Source: Pseudomonas sp. Seg1 (GTDB lineage Bacteria > Pseudomonadota > Gammaproteobacteria > Pseudomonadales > Pseudomonadaceae). Taken from it: a stretch of 64,000 nucleotides of DNA. The notes under the pieces are model-generated. The model was given only the letters and a program-made list of their open reading frames with translations. It did no database searches and had not been told where the DNA came from. Where the stretch lies: positions 3,691,501-3,755,500 of the forward strand of contig NZ_AP021903.1 of assembly GCF_018326005.1 (NCBI RefSeq). The letters are read 5' to 3'. A program made the translations under genes and the position numbers. Shown in pieces: positions 8,055-18,228 of this stretch (position 1 is the stretch's first letter; the number at the start of each line of letters is the position of its first letter).

Positions 8055-8924
8055 ATGCAACGGAATGCTACAACTCGTTATCCCGTGCTTTTGGTACACG
8101 GCCTGTTCGGATTCGAGCGTATCGGCCATTTCGAGCTGTTTCATGAGGTCAAGGACGCTCTGAAAACAGCAGGCAGCCGAGTGTTTGTTCCCCACCTCTC
8201 CGCCACTCACGACAACGAAGTAAGAGGTGAGCAACTACTGAAGCAAATCGAAAGCGTCCTGAGAGGCACAGGAGCCGCCAAAGTCAACCTCATCGGACAC
8301 AGTCAGGGAGCATTGGCCGCTCGCTATGCTGCGGCGCTTGCGCCACACAGCGTGGCCTCGGTGACATCGGTCAGTGGCCCGAACCACGGCTCGGAACTGG
8401 CTGACTTCCTGCGCAAGGCGCTGGTGCCGGGCCGACTGCCGGAAGTTGTGGCGCAAAACGTGGCGACACTGTTCGCTGATTTCATTTCGCTGGTCAGTGG
8501 TAGCCCCACCCTGCCGCAGAACGCCTTGGCGGCACTCAATGCACTGACAACCGAGGGCGTGGGTGCCTTCAACGACAGGTTTCCGCAAGGCCTGCCCCAC
8601 ACGTGGGGCGGGCAAGGTGCCGCACAGGTCAATGGTGTGCGCTATTACTCCTGGAGCGGCGTCCTGCCTGCAACAGGCCTGCCATCATTCGACCCGATTC
8701 AAGGCGCCTGTCAGGCGCTCTCGCAATATTTCATGACCGAAGGGGATCAGAATGACGGCTTCGTCGGGCGCTTCAGCTCGCATTTGGGCCAGGTTATCCG
8801 TTCCGACTATCCGCTGGACCACTTGAGCACTCTGCGCCGCAGTGCCGGCACCGTCGCCAGCCTGCTCGACCCCATTGCGCTTTACGTCGAACATGCCGCG
8901 CGCCTGCGAGCAGTGAATCTCTGA
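8055..8924 (+). CDS. triacylglycerol lipase, family I (P. fragi-like, no signal peptide)
   Basis: An alpha/beta hydrolase of 289 residues that cleaves triacylglycerols. Family landmarks are YPVLLVHGLFGF (oxyanion loop) and the nucleophile elbow GHSQG with S83. The likely charge-relay residues are D234 (QNDGFVG) and H256 (PLDHL). From memory it is close to P. fragi lipase throughout. Unlike LipA of P. aeruginosa it has no N-terminal signal peptide and lacks the conserved cysteine pair, so type II secretion with Lif foldase is unlikely; no lif gene is nearby. ATG 8055 is preferred (AAGG upstream) over ATG 8028, which has no ribosome site. Confidence 0.9.
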   Translation: MQRNATTRYPVLLVHGLFGFERIGHFELFHEVKDALKTAGSRVFVPHLSATHDNEVRGEQLLKQIESVLRGTGAAKVNLIGHSQGALAARYAAALAPHSVASVTSVSGPNHGSELADFLRKALVPGRLPEVVAQNVATLFADFISLVSGSPTLPQNALAALNALTTEGVGAFNDRFPQGLPHTWGGQGAAQVNGVRYYSWSGVLPATGLPSFDPIQGACQALSQYFMTEGDQNDGFVGRFSSHLGQVIRSDYPLDHLSTLRRSAGTVASLLDPIALYVEHAARLRAVNL

Positions 8925-9020
8925 ACAGGCTGCTGACAAACGAACGGAACTTTGCCGAGAATTCGCCCACTGAATCCGGTAGGCTCCGCACTTTACTGAA
9001 ATAGATTGGAGAGTTTTCCC

Positions 9021-9302
9021 ATGGCTAAAGCCACTGCCCGCCACATCCTGGTTTCCAGCGAAGACAAGTGCAACGAACTCAAGGCCCAGATCGAAGGCGG
9101 CGCTGATTTCGCCGAAGTTGCCAAGGCCAACTCCACCTGCCCGTCCAGCCGTCAGGGCGGTGATCTGGGCTCGTTCGGTCCTGGCCAGATGGTCAAGGAA
9201 TTCGACACCGTCGTGTTCAGCGCGCCAATCAACGTCGTGCAAGGCCCGGTGAAGACCCAGTTCGGTTATCACCTGCTGGAAGTCACTAGCCGTCAGGACT
9301 GA
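9021..9302 (+). CDS. ppiC: parvulin-type peptidyl-prolyl cis-trans isomerase
   Basis: A 93-residue single-domain parvulin (PpiC/Par10 type) that catalyses cis-trans isomerisation of Xaa-Pro bonds in the cytoplasm. Motifs are ATARHILV, the acidic KANSTCPS-x2-QGGDLGSFGPGQMV block and FGYHLLEV, with conserved histidines in ARHIL and GYHLL. ATG 9021 follows GGAGAG (9008-9013); an in-frame ATG at 9006 is less well placed. An intrinsic terminator follows. A paralogue lies at 24855-25130. Confidence 0.95.
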   Translation: MAKATARHILVSSEDKCNELKAQIEGGADFAEVAKANSTCPSSRQGGDLGSFGPGQMVKEFDTVVFSAPINVVQGPVKTQFGYHLLEVTSRQD

Positions 9303-9324
9303 TCCATCGCCTGATTGCTGTGCC

Positions 9325-9356
9325 AACGGCCCGCCTTTTGGTGGGCCGTTGTATTT
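9325..9356 (+). terminator. intrinsic terminator of ppiC
   Basis: An 11-bp stem AACGGCCCGCC/GGTGGGCCGTT with one G-U pair, loop TTTT, then GTATTT. It lies 22 bp after the ppiC stop and ends before yejA. Confidence 0.8.
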
Positions 9357-9435
9357 CAGCAACACATACGACTGGCGACTGGCGCGCCTCTCGCGTACAA
9401 CTTGCGCATATCGACTACCCGTTCCAAGGCTGACA

Positions 9436-11304
9436 ATGCGACTGGTTTTCCCCACATTGATGCTCACCGCCCTCGCCCTGCTGTCGGGCGCCGCCGGTGT
9501 GAACGCTGCACCGCAACATGCGTTGACCGTGTATGGCGAACCTGCCAAGTACCCCGCAGGCTTCAGTCACTTCGACTACACCAATCCGCAAGCCCCCAAA
9601 GGCGGGACGATGCGCCGCTCGGCGATCGAAATCGGTCACTTCGATCATGTGCTTCCTTATATAGACAAGGGCATCGGTGTCACCCAGATCGACGGCCTGC
9701 TGTATTCGCCGCTGGCCCAGCGCTCGATGGACGAGCCTTACACCGTTTACGGTCTGGTCGCACAGAAGATGGAGCGCTCGGACGACGGTCTGTCGTTGCG
9801 CTTCTTCATCAATCCCAAGGCCCGCTTCGCTGACGGCAAACCGATCACCGCCGAAGATGTGCGCTACAGCTACGACCTGTTGATGACCCAGGGCAGCCTG
9901 CGTTATCGCACTCAGTTTGCCGACGTCAAAGGTGTCGAAGTGGAAGCGCCGCTGACCGTGCGCTTCGATTTCAAAAGCAACGAAAACCGCACCCTGCCAC
10001 TTGATATCGCGACCCTGCCGGTATTCCCCGAACACTGGTGGAAGAGTCGCGATTTCGCTGGCGGTGGCGGATACGAACCGCCACTGGGCAGTGGCCCCTA
10101 TCGCGTCGGCAAAGTCGACTCGGGGCGCAGCATCACCTTCGAACGCAATCCAGATTGGTGGGGCAAGGATTTGCCCGTAAGCCGCGGCCTGTACAATTTC
10201 GACCACTTCAGCATCGAGTATTTCGGCGACACCGATGTTGCGCGACAAGTGCTGCGCGGCGGTGCCTATGACTACAACCGCGAGTTCTCCGCCACCGGTT
10301 ATTCGATCGGCTATGACAGCCCCGCCCTGAGCGACGGCCGCCTGCAAAAGGCGCATCTGGCCACCGAAGCACCGCAATCGGCGCAAGGCTTTGTGTTCAA
10401 CCTGCAAAAACCGATGTTCCAGGATCGTCGCGTGCGTCAGGCACTGGCGATGCTCTGGGATTTCGAGTGGAGCAACCGGCAGATGATGCGCAACCTGTAC
10501 ATCCGCCAGCAAAGCTACTTTTCCAATACCGACCTTGCGGCGCGAGAACTGCCCGATGCGCAAGAACTGAAAATCCTTGAGCCGCTGCGCGGACAGGTTC
10601 CCGACGAAGTTTTCACAAAAGTCTTCGAGGCGCCGAAAACCGATGGCAGCGGCCTGATCCGTGACAAACAATTGCAGGCTCTTGAACTGCTTGAGCAGGC
10701 CGGGTGGACACCGGATGGCGATCAACTGGTGAATGCCGAGGGCGAACCGCTGAGCTTCACCTTCCTGGTCAGTCAGAACGGCATGGACCGCCTGTTGCTG
10801 CCATACAAACGCACACTGAAACAGATCGGCATCGACCTCAATATCCGCCGCATCGACTCCTCGCAGTACGTCAACCGCTTGATGAGCCGCGACTACGACA
10901 TGATCGTCACCGGCTACCCCGTCACCACCTCTCCGGGCGGCGAATTGCTCAATTACTTCGGATCGGCGTCAGCCAACGATCCGGGCGCCAACAATTACAT
11001 GGTGCTGAAAAACCCTGCGGTCGACACATTGATCAATGGCCTGATCCGCGCCTCGACCCAATCCGACATGCTGCACTACGCCCACGCGCTGGACCGGGTG
11101 CTGCAATGGAACTACTACTGGATCCCCAATTACTACCCGCCGGGCACCTCGACAGTCTGGTGGAACCGTTTCGGCATTCCGTCGGTGCAGGCCAGCAACG
11201 ACGAAGCCATCGAGAGCTGGTGGGAAATCAGCAGCACGCCGCTGACCAATCAACAGATGACGGCTGAAAAAATCGCCCGTGGCAGACCCGGAGGACCACG
11301 CTGA
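9436..11304 (+). CDS. yejA: ABC transporter periplasmic binding protein, YejA family
   Basis: A 622-residue solute-binding protein of the oligopeptide/microcin C class that feeds the YejBEF importer. The N-terminus is a signal peptide (hydrophobic [14 protein letters not shown], then ending near VNAAPQ). Mature sequence shows the SBP_bac_5 pattern: [15 protein letters not shown], the [19 protein letters not shown] block and [15 protein letters not shown]. The start is ATG 9436 at the signal peptide; the longer frame from 9349 would put 29 residues in front of it. Its stop overlaps the yejB start (TGATG), so yejABEF is one operon. Confidence 0.93.
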   Translation: MRLVFPTLMLTALALLSGAAGVNAAPQHALTVYGEPAKYPAGFSHFDYTNPQAPKGGTMRRSAIEIGHFDHVLPYIDKGIGVTQIDGLLYSPLAQRSMDEPYTVYGLVAQKMERSDDGLSLRFFINPKARFADGKPITAEDVRYSYDLLMTQGSLRYRTQFADVKGVEVEAPLTVRFDFKSNENRTLPLDIATLPVFPEHWWKSRDFAGGGGYEPPLGSGPYRVGKVDSGRSITFERNPDWWGKDLPVSRGLYNFDHFSIEYFGDTDVARQVLRGGAYDYNREFSATGYSIGYDSPALSDGRLQKAHLATEAPQSAQGFVFNLQKPMFQDRRVRQALAMLWDFEWSNRQMMRNLYIRQQSYFSNTDLAARELPDAQELKILEPLRGQVPDEVFTKVFEAPKTDGSGLIRDKQLQALELLEQAGWTPDGDQLVNAEGEPLSFTFLVSQNGMDRLLLPYKRTLKQIGIDLNIRRIDSSQYVNRLMSRDYDMIVTGYPVTTSPGGELLNYFGSASANDPGANNYMVLKNPAVDTLINGLIRASTQSDMLHYAHALDRVLQWNYYWIPNYYPPGTSTVWWNRFGIPSVQASNDEAIESWWEISSTPLTNQQMTAEKIARGRPGGPR

Positions 11305-12365
11305 TGTGGGGTTACATACTGCGGCGCCTGCTGCTGATCATTCCGACGCTGGTGATTATTCTGCTGGTCAATTTCGTCATCATTCAAGCGGCGCCCGGTG
11401 GCCCGGTCGAGCAGGCGATCGCGCACCTGCAAGGCATTGGCGCAAGCAATGTCGGCGGCGGTTCGAGCGAAACCATGAGCGGCACATCGCGCGCCAGCCG
11501 TGGCCTTGATCCGCAACTGATCAAGGACATCGAAAAACAGTACGGCTTCGACAAACCGGCCCATGAACGCCTGTGGCTGATGCTCAAGAACTATGCGCAA
11601 CTGGACTTCGGCAAGAGCTTCTTCCGTGGCGCAACGGTCACCGACCTGATCCTGGAAAAAATGCCGGTTACCATTTCCCTCGGTCTCTGGGCGACGCTGA
11701 TTACCTATCTGGTTTCAATCCCGCTGGGCATCCGCAAGGCTGTACATCACGGCAGTCATTTCGATATCTGGAGCAGCACGGCGATCATCATCGGCTACGC
11801 AATGCCGGCGTTCCTGTTCGCGATGTTTCTGATCGTGGTGTTTGCCGGTGGCACTTCGCTGAACTGGTTCCCGGTGCGCGGCCTGGTCTCGGACAACTTT
11901 GAATCGCTGTCGACCCTGGGCAAGATCGCCGACTACTTCTGGCATCTGGTCTTGCCGGTGACGGCACTGGTCATCGGTGGTTTTGCGACGTTGACCATCC
12001 TCACCAAGAACTCGTTTCTCAATGAAATCACCCGCCAATACGTCGTCACTGCCCGGGCGAAAGGCTTGAGCGAGCGTCGCGTGCTTTACGGCCACGTATT
12101 CCGTAACGCCATGCTGCTGGTGGTGTCGGGTATTCCCCAGGCGTTCATCAGCGTGTTCTTCGCCGGCTCCTTGCTCATCGAAGTGATTTTCTCCCTCGAC
12201 GGCCTCGGCCGCATGAGCTACGAAGCGGCAGTGTCGCGCGATTATCCGGTGGTGTTCGGCTCGCTGTTCATCTTTACCCTGTTCGGCCTGCTGATAAAAC
12301 TGATCGGCGACCTGTGTTACACCCTCGTCGATCCGCGCATCGACTTCGCCGCGAGGAATGCCTGA
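11304..12365 (+). CDS. yejB: ABC transporter permease YejB
   Basis: A 353-residue inner-membrane permease of the DppB/OppB type. The N-terminal segment [19 protein letters not shown] is the first helix. There is a long periplasmic insert near residues 40-90, characteristic of YejB. The cytoplasmic EAA loop is visible as [20 protein letters not shown]. It overlaps yejA by one base at the start and yejE by one base at the end. It pairs with YejE to form the channel for short peptides or peptide-like antibiotics such as microcin C. Confidence 0.95.
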   Translation: MWGYILRRLLLIIPTLVIILLVNFVIIQAAPGGPVEQAIAHLQGIGASNVGGGSSETMSGTSRASRGLDPQLIKDIEKQYGFDKPAHERLWLMLKNYAQLDFGKSFFRGATVTDLILEKMPVTISLGLWATLITYLVSIPLGIRKAVHHGSHFDIWSSTAIIIGYAMPAFLFAMFLIVVFAGGTSLNWFPVRGLVSDNFESLSTLGKIADYFWHLVLPVTALVIGGFATLTILTKNSFLNEITRQYVVTARAKGLSERRVLYGHVFRNAMLLVVSGIPQAFISVFFAGSLLIEVIFSLDGLGRMSYEAAVSRDYPVVFGSLFIFTLFGLLIKLIGDLCYTLVDPRIDFAARNA

Positions 12366-13387
12366 TGTTCAAGCTCTCGCCGTTGGGTCGTCGCCGCTTC
12401 GAGAATTTCAAGAAAAACCGCCGTGGCTGGTGGTCGTTGTGGCTGTTCATCGGACTGTTTGTCGTCACGCTGGGGGGCGAGTTGATCGCCAACGACAAGC
12501 CGTTGGTGGTCAGCTATCAGGGCCAATGGTATTTCCCGGTCTTCAAACGCCACACCGAGCAGGAGTTCGGCGGGCAACTGCCGTTCCAGGCCGATTACCG
12601 CAGCGACTATGTGCAGAACCTGATCCGCAAGGACGGTGGCTGGCTGCTGTTTCCGCCGATTCCGTTCAGCGACGACACGCCGAACTATGACCTCAACAAA
12701 CCGGCACCGAGCCCGCCGACTGCAGTCAACTGGCTGGGCACCGACGATCAGTCGCGGGACGTGCTGGCCCGGGTGATTTTCGGTGCGCGGGTATCGATTC
12801 TGTTTGCGTTGATGCTGACGTTTGTCAGCGCCTTGATCGGTATCGCGGCCGGTGCCTTGCAGGGTTATTACGGGGGCTGGGTCGACCTGCTCGGGCAACG
12901 CCTGCTGGAAGTCTGGTCGGGATTGCCGGTGCTCTATCTGCTGATCATCCTCTCCGGTTTCGTCGAGCCGAATTTCTGGTGGCTGCTGGGGATCATGGCG
13001 TTGTTTTCCTGGCTGGCACTGGTCGACGTGGTGCGCGCCGAGTTCCTGCGCGGGCGCAATCTGGAATACGTCAAAGCCGCGCGCGCCTTGGGCCTGACTG
13101 ACCGCAAAGTGATTGTCCGGCACATCCTGCCAAACGCCATGAACGCGACGTTGAGTTATTTGCCGTTCATTTTGACCGGAGCCATTTCCACGCTCACGGC
13201 GCTGGACTTCCTCGGCTTCGGCATGCCAGCCGGCAGTGCTTCACTGGGCGAACTGATCGGCCAGGGCAAACAGAACCTGCAGGCACCCTGGCTGGGGCTG
13301 ACAGCGTTTTTCACTCTGGCGCTGATTCTTTCTTTACTGGTGTTCATCGGCGAAGCGTTGCGTGACGCCTTCGACCCTCGATCCTGA
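12365..13387 (+). CDS. yejE: ABC transporter permease YejE
   Basis: A 340-residue second permease of the Yej system (DppC type). The N-terminus SPLGRRRFENFKKNRRGWWSLW leads into the first membrane helix. A large periplasmic section containing LGTDDQSRDVLARVIFGARVS precedes the permease core, and the EAA loop reads YVKAARALGLTDRKVIVRHIL. The start is ATG 12365, overlapping the yejB stop (TGATG); the frame extends upstream into yejB but has no reason to be used. Confidence 0.95.
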   Translation: MFKLSPLGRRRFENFKKNRRGWWSLWLFIGLFVVTLGGELIANDKPLVVSYQGQWYFPVFKRHTEQEFGGQLPFQADYRSDYVQNLIRKDGGWLLFPPIPFSDDTPNYDLNKPAPSPPTAVNWLGTDDQSRDVLARVIFGARVSILFALMLTFVSALIGIAAGALQGYYGGWVDLLGQRLLEVWSGLPVLYLLIILSGFVEPNFWWLLGIMALFSWLALVDVVRAEFLRGRNLEYVKAARALGLTDRKVIVRHILPNAMNATLSYLPFILTGAISTLTALDFLGFGMPAGSASLGELIGQGKQNLQAPWLGLTAFFTLALILSLLVFIGEALRDAFDPRS

Positions 13388-13396
13388 AGCGTGGCC

Positions 13397-14971
13397 ATGA
13401 CTGACAACCTGATTGAAATCCGAAATCTCAATGTCGCCTTCCATGGCCAGACCGTGGTGCGCGACCTGTGCCTGGATATTCGCGCCGGCGAGTGCCTGGC
13501 CCTGGTCGGCGAATCCGGTTCGGGCAAATCGGTAACGGCCCATTCGATTCTGCAATTGCTCCCCGAATCGGAAGCGCAAACCACCGGCAGTATTCGCTAT
13601 CGCGGGCAGGAACTGGTCGGGGCTGACCCCAAGGTCTTGCGCGAGCTGCGCGGTAATCGCATCGCCATGATCTTTCAGGAGCCGATGACCTCGCTCAATC
13701 CGCTGCACACCATCGAAAAGCAGATCGGTGAAACCCTGTTGCTGCACCGGGGCCTCGGTGGCAAAGCGGCGCAACAACGGATTGTTGAACTGCTCGGCCT
13801 CGTCGGCATCCAGAAACCCGAGGAACGGCTCAAGGCGTATCCGCATCAACTGTCTGGCGGACAACGGCAACGGGTGATGATCGCCATGGCACTGGCCTGC
13901 GAACCGGAGCTATTGATCGCCGACGAGCCGACCACCGCCCTCGACGTCACCGTGCAACGCAAGATCCTGCTGCTGCTCAAATCCTTGCAACAACGCTTGG
14001 GCATGTCGCTGCTGTTGATCAGCCACGACCTCAATCTGGTGCGCAGCATTGCTCAGCGCGTCTGTGTGATGAAGGCCGGTGAGATCGTCGAGCAAGCGCC
14101 CTGCGAAACCCTGTTCACCGAACCGAAACATCCTTACAGCTGCGTTCTGCTCAACGCCGAGCCCGAGGGTGAAGCCCTGCCCCGGGATGAGCGTGAAAAC
14201 GTATTGGAAGTCGATGATCTGCGGGTTGATTTCGTCGTCGGCGGCGGGCTGTTTCAGCGCAAACAATACCTGCGCGCGGTGGATGGCATCAGCCTGAACA
14301 TCCAGCGCGGCAAGACCCTGGGCATTGTCGGTGAATCCGGTTCAGGCAAGTCGACGCTGGGCCAGGCGATCCTGCGGCTGCTCGATTCCAAAGGCAGCAT
14401 CCGCTTCCAGGGCGAAGCGCTCGATGGCCTCAACCAGAAACAGCTACGCCCGTGGCGGCGGCAGATGCAGGTGGTGTTTCAGGATCCGTTCGGCAGCCTC
14501 AGCCCGCGAATGTCGGTGGCGCAAATCATCAGCGAAGGCCTGGAAGTGCATTGCGAATCGACCGCCGATGAATGCGATGAGCAAGTGATCCGCGTACTTA
14601 AGGAAGTGGGCCTGGATCCGCAGAGCCGTCATCGCTACCCCCACGAGTTTTCCGGCGGTCAGCGCCAACGCATCGCCATCGCCCGCGCACTGGTATTGAA
14701 ACCGGCGCTGATCCTGCTGGACGAACCGACTTCGGCACTCGACCGCACGGTACAAAAACAAGTGGTCGCCCTGCTCCGCCAGCTCCAGGAAAAACACGGT
14801 CTGACCTACTTGTTCATCAGCCACGACCTGGCGGTGGTCCGCGCCCTCGCCCACGACATGATCGTGATCAAGGACGGCAAAGTGGTCGAGCGCGGGGCCA
14901 GTCACGAGGTGTTTGATTCGCCGCAGCATCCGTACACCAAAGAGCTGTTGGCGGCGGCGCATCCGGGGTAG
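13397..14971 (+). CDS. yejF: ABC transporter ATPase YejF (two nucleotide-binding domains)
   Basis: A 524-residue ATPase with two complete ABC cassettes in one chain, as usual for YejF. First half: Walker A GESGSGKS, signature LSGGQRQR, Walker [13 protein letters not shown]. Second half repeats these as [26 protein letters not shown] and [11 protein letters not shown]. Oligopeptide-type C-terminal tails ([16 protein letters not shown]) follow each domain. ATG 13397 is preferred to GTG 13391 because GAAG is 8 nt upstream. It is the last gene of yejABEF; a REPIN follows. Confidence 0.95.
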   Translation: MTDNLIEIRNLNVAFHGQTVVRDLCLDIRAGECLALVGESGSGKSVTAHSILQLLPESEAQTTGSIRYRGQELVGADPKVLRELRGNRIAMIFQEPMTSLNPLHTIEKQIGETLLLHRGLGGKAAQQRIVELLGLVGIQKPEERLKAYPHQLSGGQRQRVMIAMALACEPELLIADEPTTALDVTVQRKILLLLKSLQQRLGMSLLLISHDLNLVRSIAQRVCVMKAGEIVEQAPCETLFTEPKHPYSCVLLNAEPEGEALPRDERENVLEVDDLRVDFVVGGGLFQRKQYLRAVDGISLNIQRGKTLGIVGESGSGKSTLGQAILRLLDSKGSIRFQGEALDGLNQKQLRPWRRQMQVVFQDPFGSLSPRMSVAQIISEGLEVHCESTADECDEQVIRVLKEVGLDPQSRHRYPHEFSGGQRQRIAIARALVLKPALILLDEPTSALDRTVQKQVVALLRQLQEKHGLTYLFISHDLAVVRALAHDMIVIKDGKVVERGASHEVFDSPQHPYTKELLAAAHPG

Positions 14972-15006
14972 GCATAATCGGCACTCGATTTGAAACCGAG
15001 TCGCGG

Positions 15007-15100
15007 CCATCGCTGGCAAGCCAGCTCCCACAGGATTTTCGGTCGTTCACAGATACTGTGCTCACCAGAAAAACTGTGGGAGCTGGCTTGCCAGCGATGG
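15007..15100. repeat. REPIN (REP doublet), copy 1
   Basis: Two inverted arms, CCATCGCTGGCAAGCCAGC... and its complement ...GCTGGCTTGCCAGCGATGG, each about 27 bp, around a 40-bp centre. The GTGGGAG tails face inward. The centre is closely related to that of the copy at 26218-26308. It lies between yejF and hbcR. Confidence 0.9.
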
Positions 15101-15137
15101 CGTCGGCACTGTCAACCAAAACTGCGGATCAGCCTTC

Positions 15138-16553
15138 ATGAACACCACCGAAAGCCTCAAGGACTACCAACGGGTTCGCACCCTGGCGATCCGCTCGTTG
15201 TTCGAGATCATCGAGCAATCGAGCGAAGGCACGGTGATTGTCGATCGCGATGCCAACATCGTCTGGATGAACGAGCGCTATGCCCGCCGGTTTGGTCTGG
15301 AATCCGCCGCAGGCGCCATCGGCAAGCCGTGTGAAAGTGTGATCCCCGGCAGTCTCTTGCGCGAAGTGGTGCGCACCGGCCGGCCGATCTTGCTCGACAT
15401 GCAGGACACGCCAAAAGAGCCGTTGGTGGTCATGCGTCTGCCGATTCACGACGACGCCGGCAGCGTGATCGGCGCCATCGGTTTTGCCTTGTTCGATGAG
15501 TTGCGCACCCTCTCGCCGATGCTCAAGCGTTATCTGAGCATGCAGGAAGAACTGGCGTCGACTCGTTCATTGCTGCGGGCGCGACAGACCAAGTACAACT
15601 TTGCGCATTTCATCGGCACCAGCGCCGCCAGCCTCGAAGTCAAACGCCGTGCTCGGCGCAGTGCCAGCGCCGAGTCCCCGGTGTTGCTGCTCGGCGAAAC
15701 CGGCACCGGCAAAGAGCTGCTGGCCCAGGCCATCCACAGCGCCTCGCCCCGGGCGCACAAAGCCTTTGTCAGCATCAACAGCGCGGCGATTCCCGAAGCC
15801 CTGCTGGAAGCCGAGTTTTTTGGCACAGCGCCAGGCGCTTTCACCGGGGCCGATCGCAAGGGCCGCACCGGCAAACTGCAAATCGCTCAGGGCGGCACGT
15901 TGTTCCTCGACGAAATTGGCGACATGCCGCTGCCGCTGCAAAGCAAACTGCTGCGTGTGTTGCAGGAAAAGGAGTTCGAGCCTGTGGGCTCCAACGAAGT
16001 GATTCAGAGCGATGTGCGGGTAATCGCCGCCACGTCAACGGATCTGCAAGCGGCGATCAAACGCGGCGAGTTCCGCGCCGACTTGTATTACCGACTCAAC
16101 GTGCTGCCGATCAACGTGCCGCCGTTACGGGACAGACTGGATGACCTGCCAGCGCTCAGCGAAGCCATTCTTGAAGAGCTGCGCAGCCAGCATGAACTGA
16201 ACCGCGAAGCGCTGGCCCTGCTTGGCCAGCATGCCTGGCCGGGCAATATTCGCGAGTTGCGCAATGTGCTGGAACGGGCGGCGCTGCTCAGTGACGACCT
16301 GATGCTGACGGAAAATGACATACGCGCGGCCATTGGCACGTTTTCCCCGGTGGAGCGAACTTCGGCACCGATGGTTGAAGCGCTGACCGAAGAAACCTTC
16401 GCTCAGGCGCGGGAACGATTTGACCGGCAGTTGATTCAATCTGCTCTCGCGCAATGCGCAGGCAAGGTGCCGGAGACAGCGGCTCGACTGGGGCTTGGAC
16501 GCTCGACCCTGTACAAAAAAATGGTGGCGCTGGGAATCGCCGAGTCTCAATAA
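15138..16553 (+). CDS. hbcR: sigma-54-dependent activator, PAS domain (HbcR-like)
   Basis: A 471-residue enhancer-binding protein. Residues about 15-125 form a PAS sensor (SSEGTVIVDRDANIVWMNERYARRFGL). The AAA+ domain follows with Walker A GETGTGKE at 186-193, the sigma-54 contact loop GAFTGA at 233-238, and Walker B GTLFLDEIGDM. A Fis-type helix-turn-helix ends the protein (AARLGLGRSTLYKKM). It is directly upstream of a 3-hydroxybutyrate gene set that has a -24/-12 promoter, so it is very probably the local activator, equivalent to P. aeruginosa HbcR. The ligand is not known from sequence. Confidence 0.9.
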   Translation: MNTTESLKDYQRVRTLAIRSLFEIIEQSSEGTVIVDRDANIVWMNERYARRFGLESAAGAIGKPCESVIPGSLLREVVRTGRPILLDMQDTPKEPLVVMRLPIHDDAGSVIGAIGFALFDELRTLSPMLKRYLSMQEELASTRSLLRARQTKYNFAHFIGTSAASLEVKRRARRSASAESPVLLLGETGTGKELLAQAIHSASPRAHKAFVSINSAAIPEALLEAEFFGTAPGAFTGADRKGRTGKLQIAQGGTLFLDEIGDMPLPLQSKLLRVLQEKEFEPVGSNEVIQSDVRVIAATSTDLQAAIKRGEFRADLYYRLNVLPINVPPLRDRLDDLPALSEAILEELRSQHELNREALALLGQHAWPGNIRELRNVLERAALLSDDLMLTENDIRAAIGTFSPVERTSAPMVEALTEETFAQARERFDRQLIQSALAQCAGKVPETAARLGLGRSTLYKKMVALGIAESQ

Positions 16554-16590
16554 AGAGACTTTTCTCTCAAAAAAAAGACACCATCAAAAG

Positions 16591-16656
16591 CATCGCTGGC
16601 AAGCCAGCTCCCACAGGTTAATCACAGTTCCTGTGGGAGCTGGCTTGCCAGCGATG
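16591..16656. repeat. REPIN, copy 2
   Basis: Inverted arms CATCGCTGGCAAGCCAGCTC and complement with a short centre of about 14 bp. Same REP class and arm orientation as copy 1. It lies between hbcR and the promoter of the next operon and could also act as a transcript-end structure. Confidence 0.9.
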
Positions 16657-16756
16657 ACGTCAGCAAGTCCAACAAAAATCTCTAGACAGAGACAATTTAA
16701 TTTTCCCGCCTTCCAGAAACCTCATTAAATCCATATATTTCAATAGCTTACCTATC

Positions 16757-16772
16757 TGGCACAAAACTCGCT
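16757..16772 (+). promoter_or_regulatory. sigma-54 (-24/-12) promoter
   Basis: TGGCAC-N5-TCGCT, with GG (16758-16759) and GC (16770-16771) separated by the required 10 nt. One base differs from the TTGC consensus box. It is 58 bp upstream of the permease start and just downstream of a gene for a sigma-54 activator, which supports it strongly. Confidence 0.75.
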
Positions 16773-16829
16773 AAGCGCTCTCCTACACCCGTTTCAACCA
16801 CAAAAATAACAATTCCGGAGAGACACACC

Positions 16830-18221
16830 ATGAGTGTGATCATTGCCCTGGCAGCCCTCGCGCTGCTGATGCTGGCGGCCTACCGTGGCTATAGCGTCAT
16901 CCTTTTCGCCCCGATCGCCGCCCTCGGCGCGGTCCTGCTCACCGACCCTTCCGCCGTCGCCCCTGCCTTCACCGGGGTGTTCATGGAAAAAATGGTCGGT
17001 TTCATCAAGCTGTACTTTCCCGTGTTCCTGCTCGGCGCCGTGTTCGGCAAGTTGATCGAGCTCTCGGGGTTCTCGCGTTCGATCGTTGCGGCAGCGATTC
17101 GCCTCTTGGGCACCAAGCAGGCGATGCTGGTGATCGTGCTGGTCTGCGCCCTGCTCACCTACGGCGGCGTTTCGCTGTTTGTGGTGGTGTTCGCGGTCTA
17201 CCCGTTTGCGGCAGAGATGTTTCGCCAGAGCAATATCCCCAAACGCCTGATCCCGGCCACCATCGCCCTCGGCGCGTTTTCGTTCACCATGGACGCCCTG
17301 CCCGGCACGCCGCAAATCCAGAACATCATCCCCAGCACCTTCTTCAACACCACTGCATGGGCGGCGCCGTGGCTGGGGGTGATCGGCACGATCTTCGTGT
17401 TCTGCGCCGGTATGCTGTTTCTCCAGCGCCAACGCAACAAGGCCCAGCGCGCCGGTGAAGGCTATGGCACCGAGCTGCGCAACGAACCGGAAACCGCCGA
17501 AGACCTGAAGCTGCCGAACCCATGGATTGCGCTGTCGCCCCTGCTGGCGGTGGGCATCATGAACCTGTTGTTCACCCAGTGGATTCCACAGTGGTACGGC
17601 AAGACCCACAGCCTCGCACTGCCGGGCATGGCCACACCGGTCACCACCGAAATCGCCAAACTGACGGCGATCTGGGCGGTGCAGGCGGCATTGCTGGTCG
17701 GGATTCTGATGGTACTGGCGTTCGGCTTTCAGGCGATTCGCAGCAAACTCGCCGAGGGCAGCAAAAGTGCGGTCAGCGGTGCGCTGCTGGCGGCGATGAA
17801 CACCGCTTCGGAATACGGCTTCGGCGCGGTGATTGCGTCACTGCCGGGCTTTCTGGTGCTGGCCGACTGGCTCAAGCAAATCCCCAATCCGCTGGTCAAC
17901 GAGGCCATTACCGTGACGTTGCTGGCCGGTATCACCGGCTCTGCCTCGGGCGGTATGAGCATTGCGCTGGCGGCGATGTCCGAGCAGTTCATCAGCGCGG
18001 CACACGCAGCGAACATTCCCCTGGAAGTGCTGCACCGCGTGGCCGCGATGGCCAGCGGCGGCATGGACACCCTGCCGCACAACGGCGCGGTAATCACGCT
18101 GCTGGCGGTCACCGGACTGACCCATCGCGAAGCTTATAAAGACATTTTCTGTATTACGCTGATCAAGACCCTGGCGGTTTTTGTAGTGATCGGCACTTTC
18201 TACGCCACTGGCATTGTGTGA
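16830..18221 (+). CDS. GntP-family permease, probable 3-hydroxybutyrate uptake
   Basis: A 463-residue inner-membrane protein with about twelve hydrophobic segments and the GntP/citrate-type architecture. Landmarks are LYFPVFLLGAVFGKLIELSG and a conserved central VCALLTYGGVSLFVVVFAVYP, then SFTMDALPGTPQIQNIIP. The C-terminal half contains ITGSASGGMSIAL and MASGGMDTLPHNGAVI. Family members move gluconate or short hydroxy acids. Its position before bdhA and acetoacetyl-CoA synthetase points to D-3-hydroxybutyrate. The Shine-Dalgarno GGAGAG is well spaced. Transcription probably starts at the -24/-12 promoter. Confidence 0.9.
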   Translation: MSVIIALAALALLMLAAYRGYSVILFAPIAALGAVLLTDPSAVAPAFTGVFMEKMVGFIKLYFPVFLLGAVFGKLIELSGFSRSIVAAAIRLLGTKQAMLVIVLVCALLTYGGVSLFVVVFAVYPFAAEMFRQSNIPKRLIPATIALGAFSFTMDALPGTPQIQNIIPSTFFNTTAWAAPWLGVIGTIFVFCAGMLFLQRQRNKAQRAGEGYGTELRNEPETAEDLKLPNPWIALSPLLAVGIMNLLFTQWIPQWYGKTHSLALPGMATPVTTEIAKLTAIWAVQAALLVGILMVLAFGFQAIRSKLAEGSKSAVSGALLAAMNTASEYGFGAVIASLPGFLVLADWLKQIPNPLVNEAITVTLLAGITGSASGGMSIALAAMSEQFISAAHAANIPLEVLHRVAAMASGGMDTLPHNGAVITLLAVTGLTHREAYKDIFCITLIKTLAVFVVIGTFYATGIV

Positions 18222-18228
18222 GGCATTC

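Noticed and set aside
15007..15100. REPINs as dedicated intrinsic terminators
   Set aside because: They form hairpins but lack U-tracts, occur also inside cobN and between co-directional genes, and are better explained as mobile repeats.
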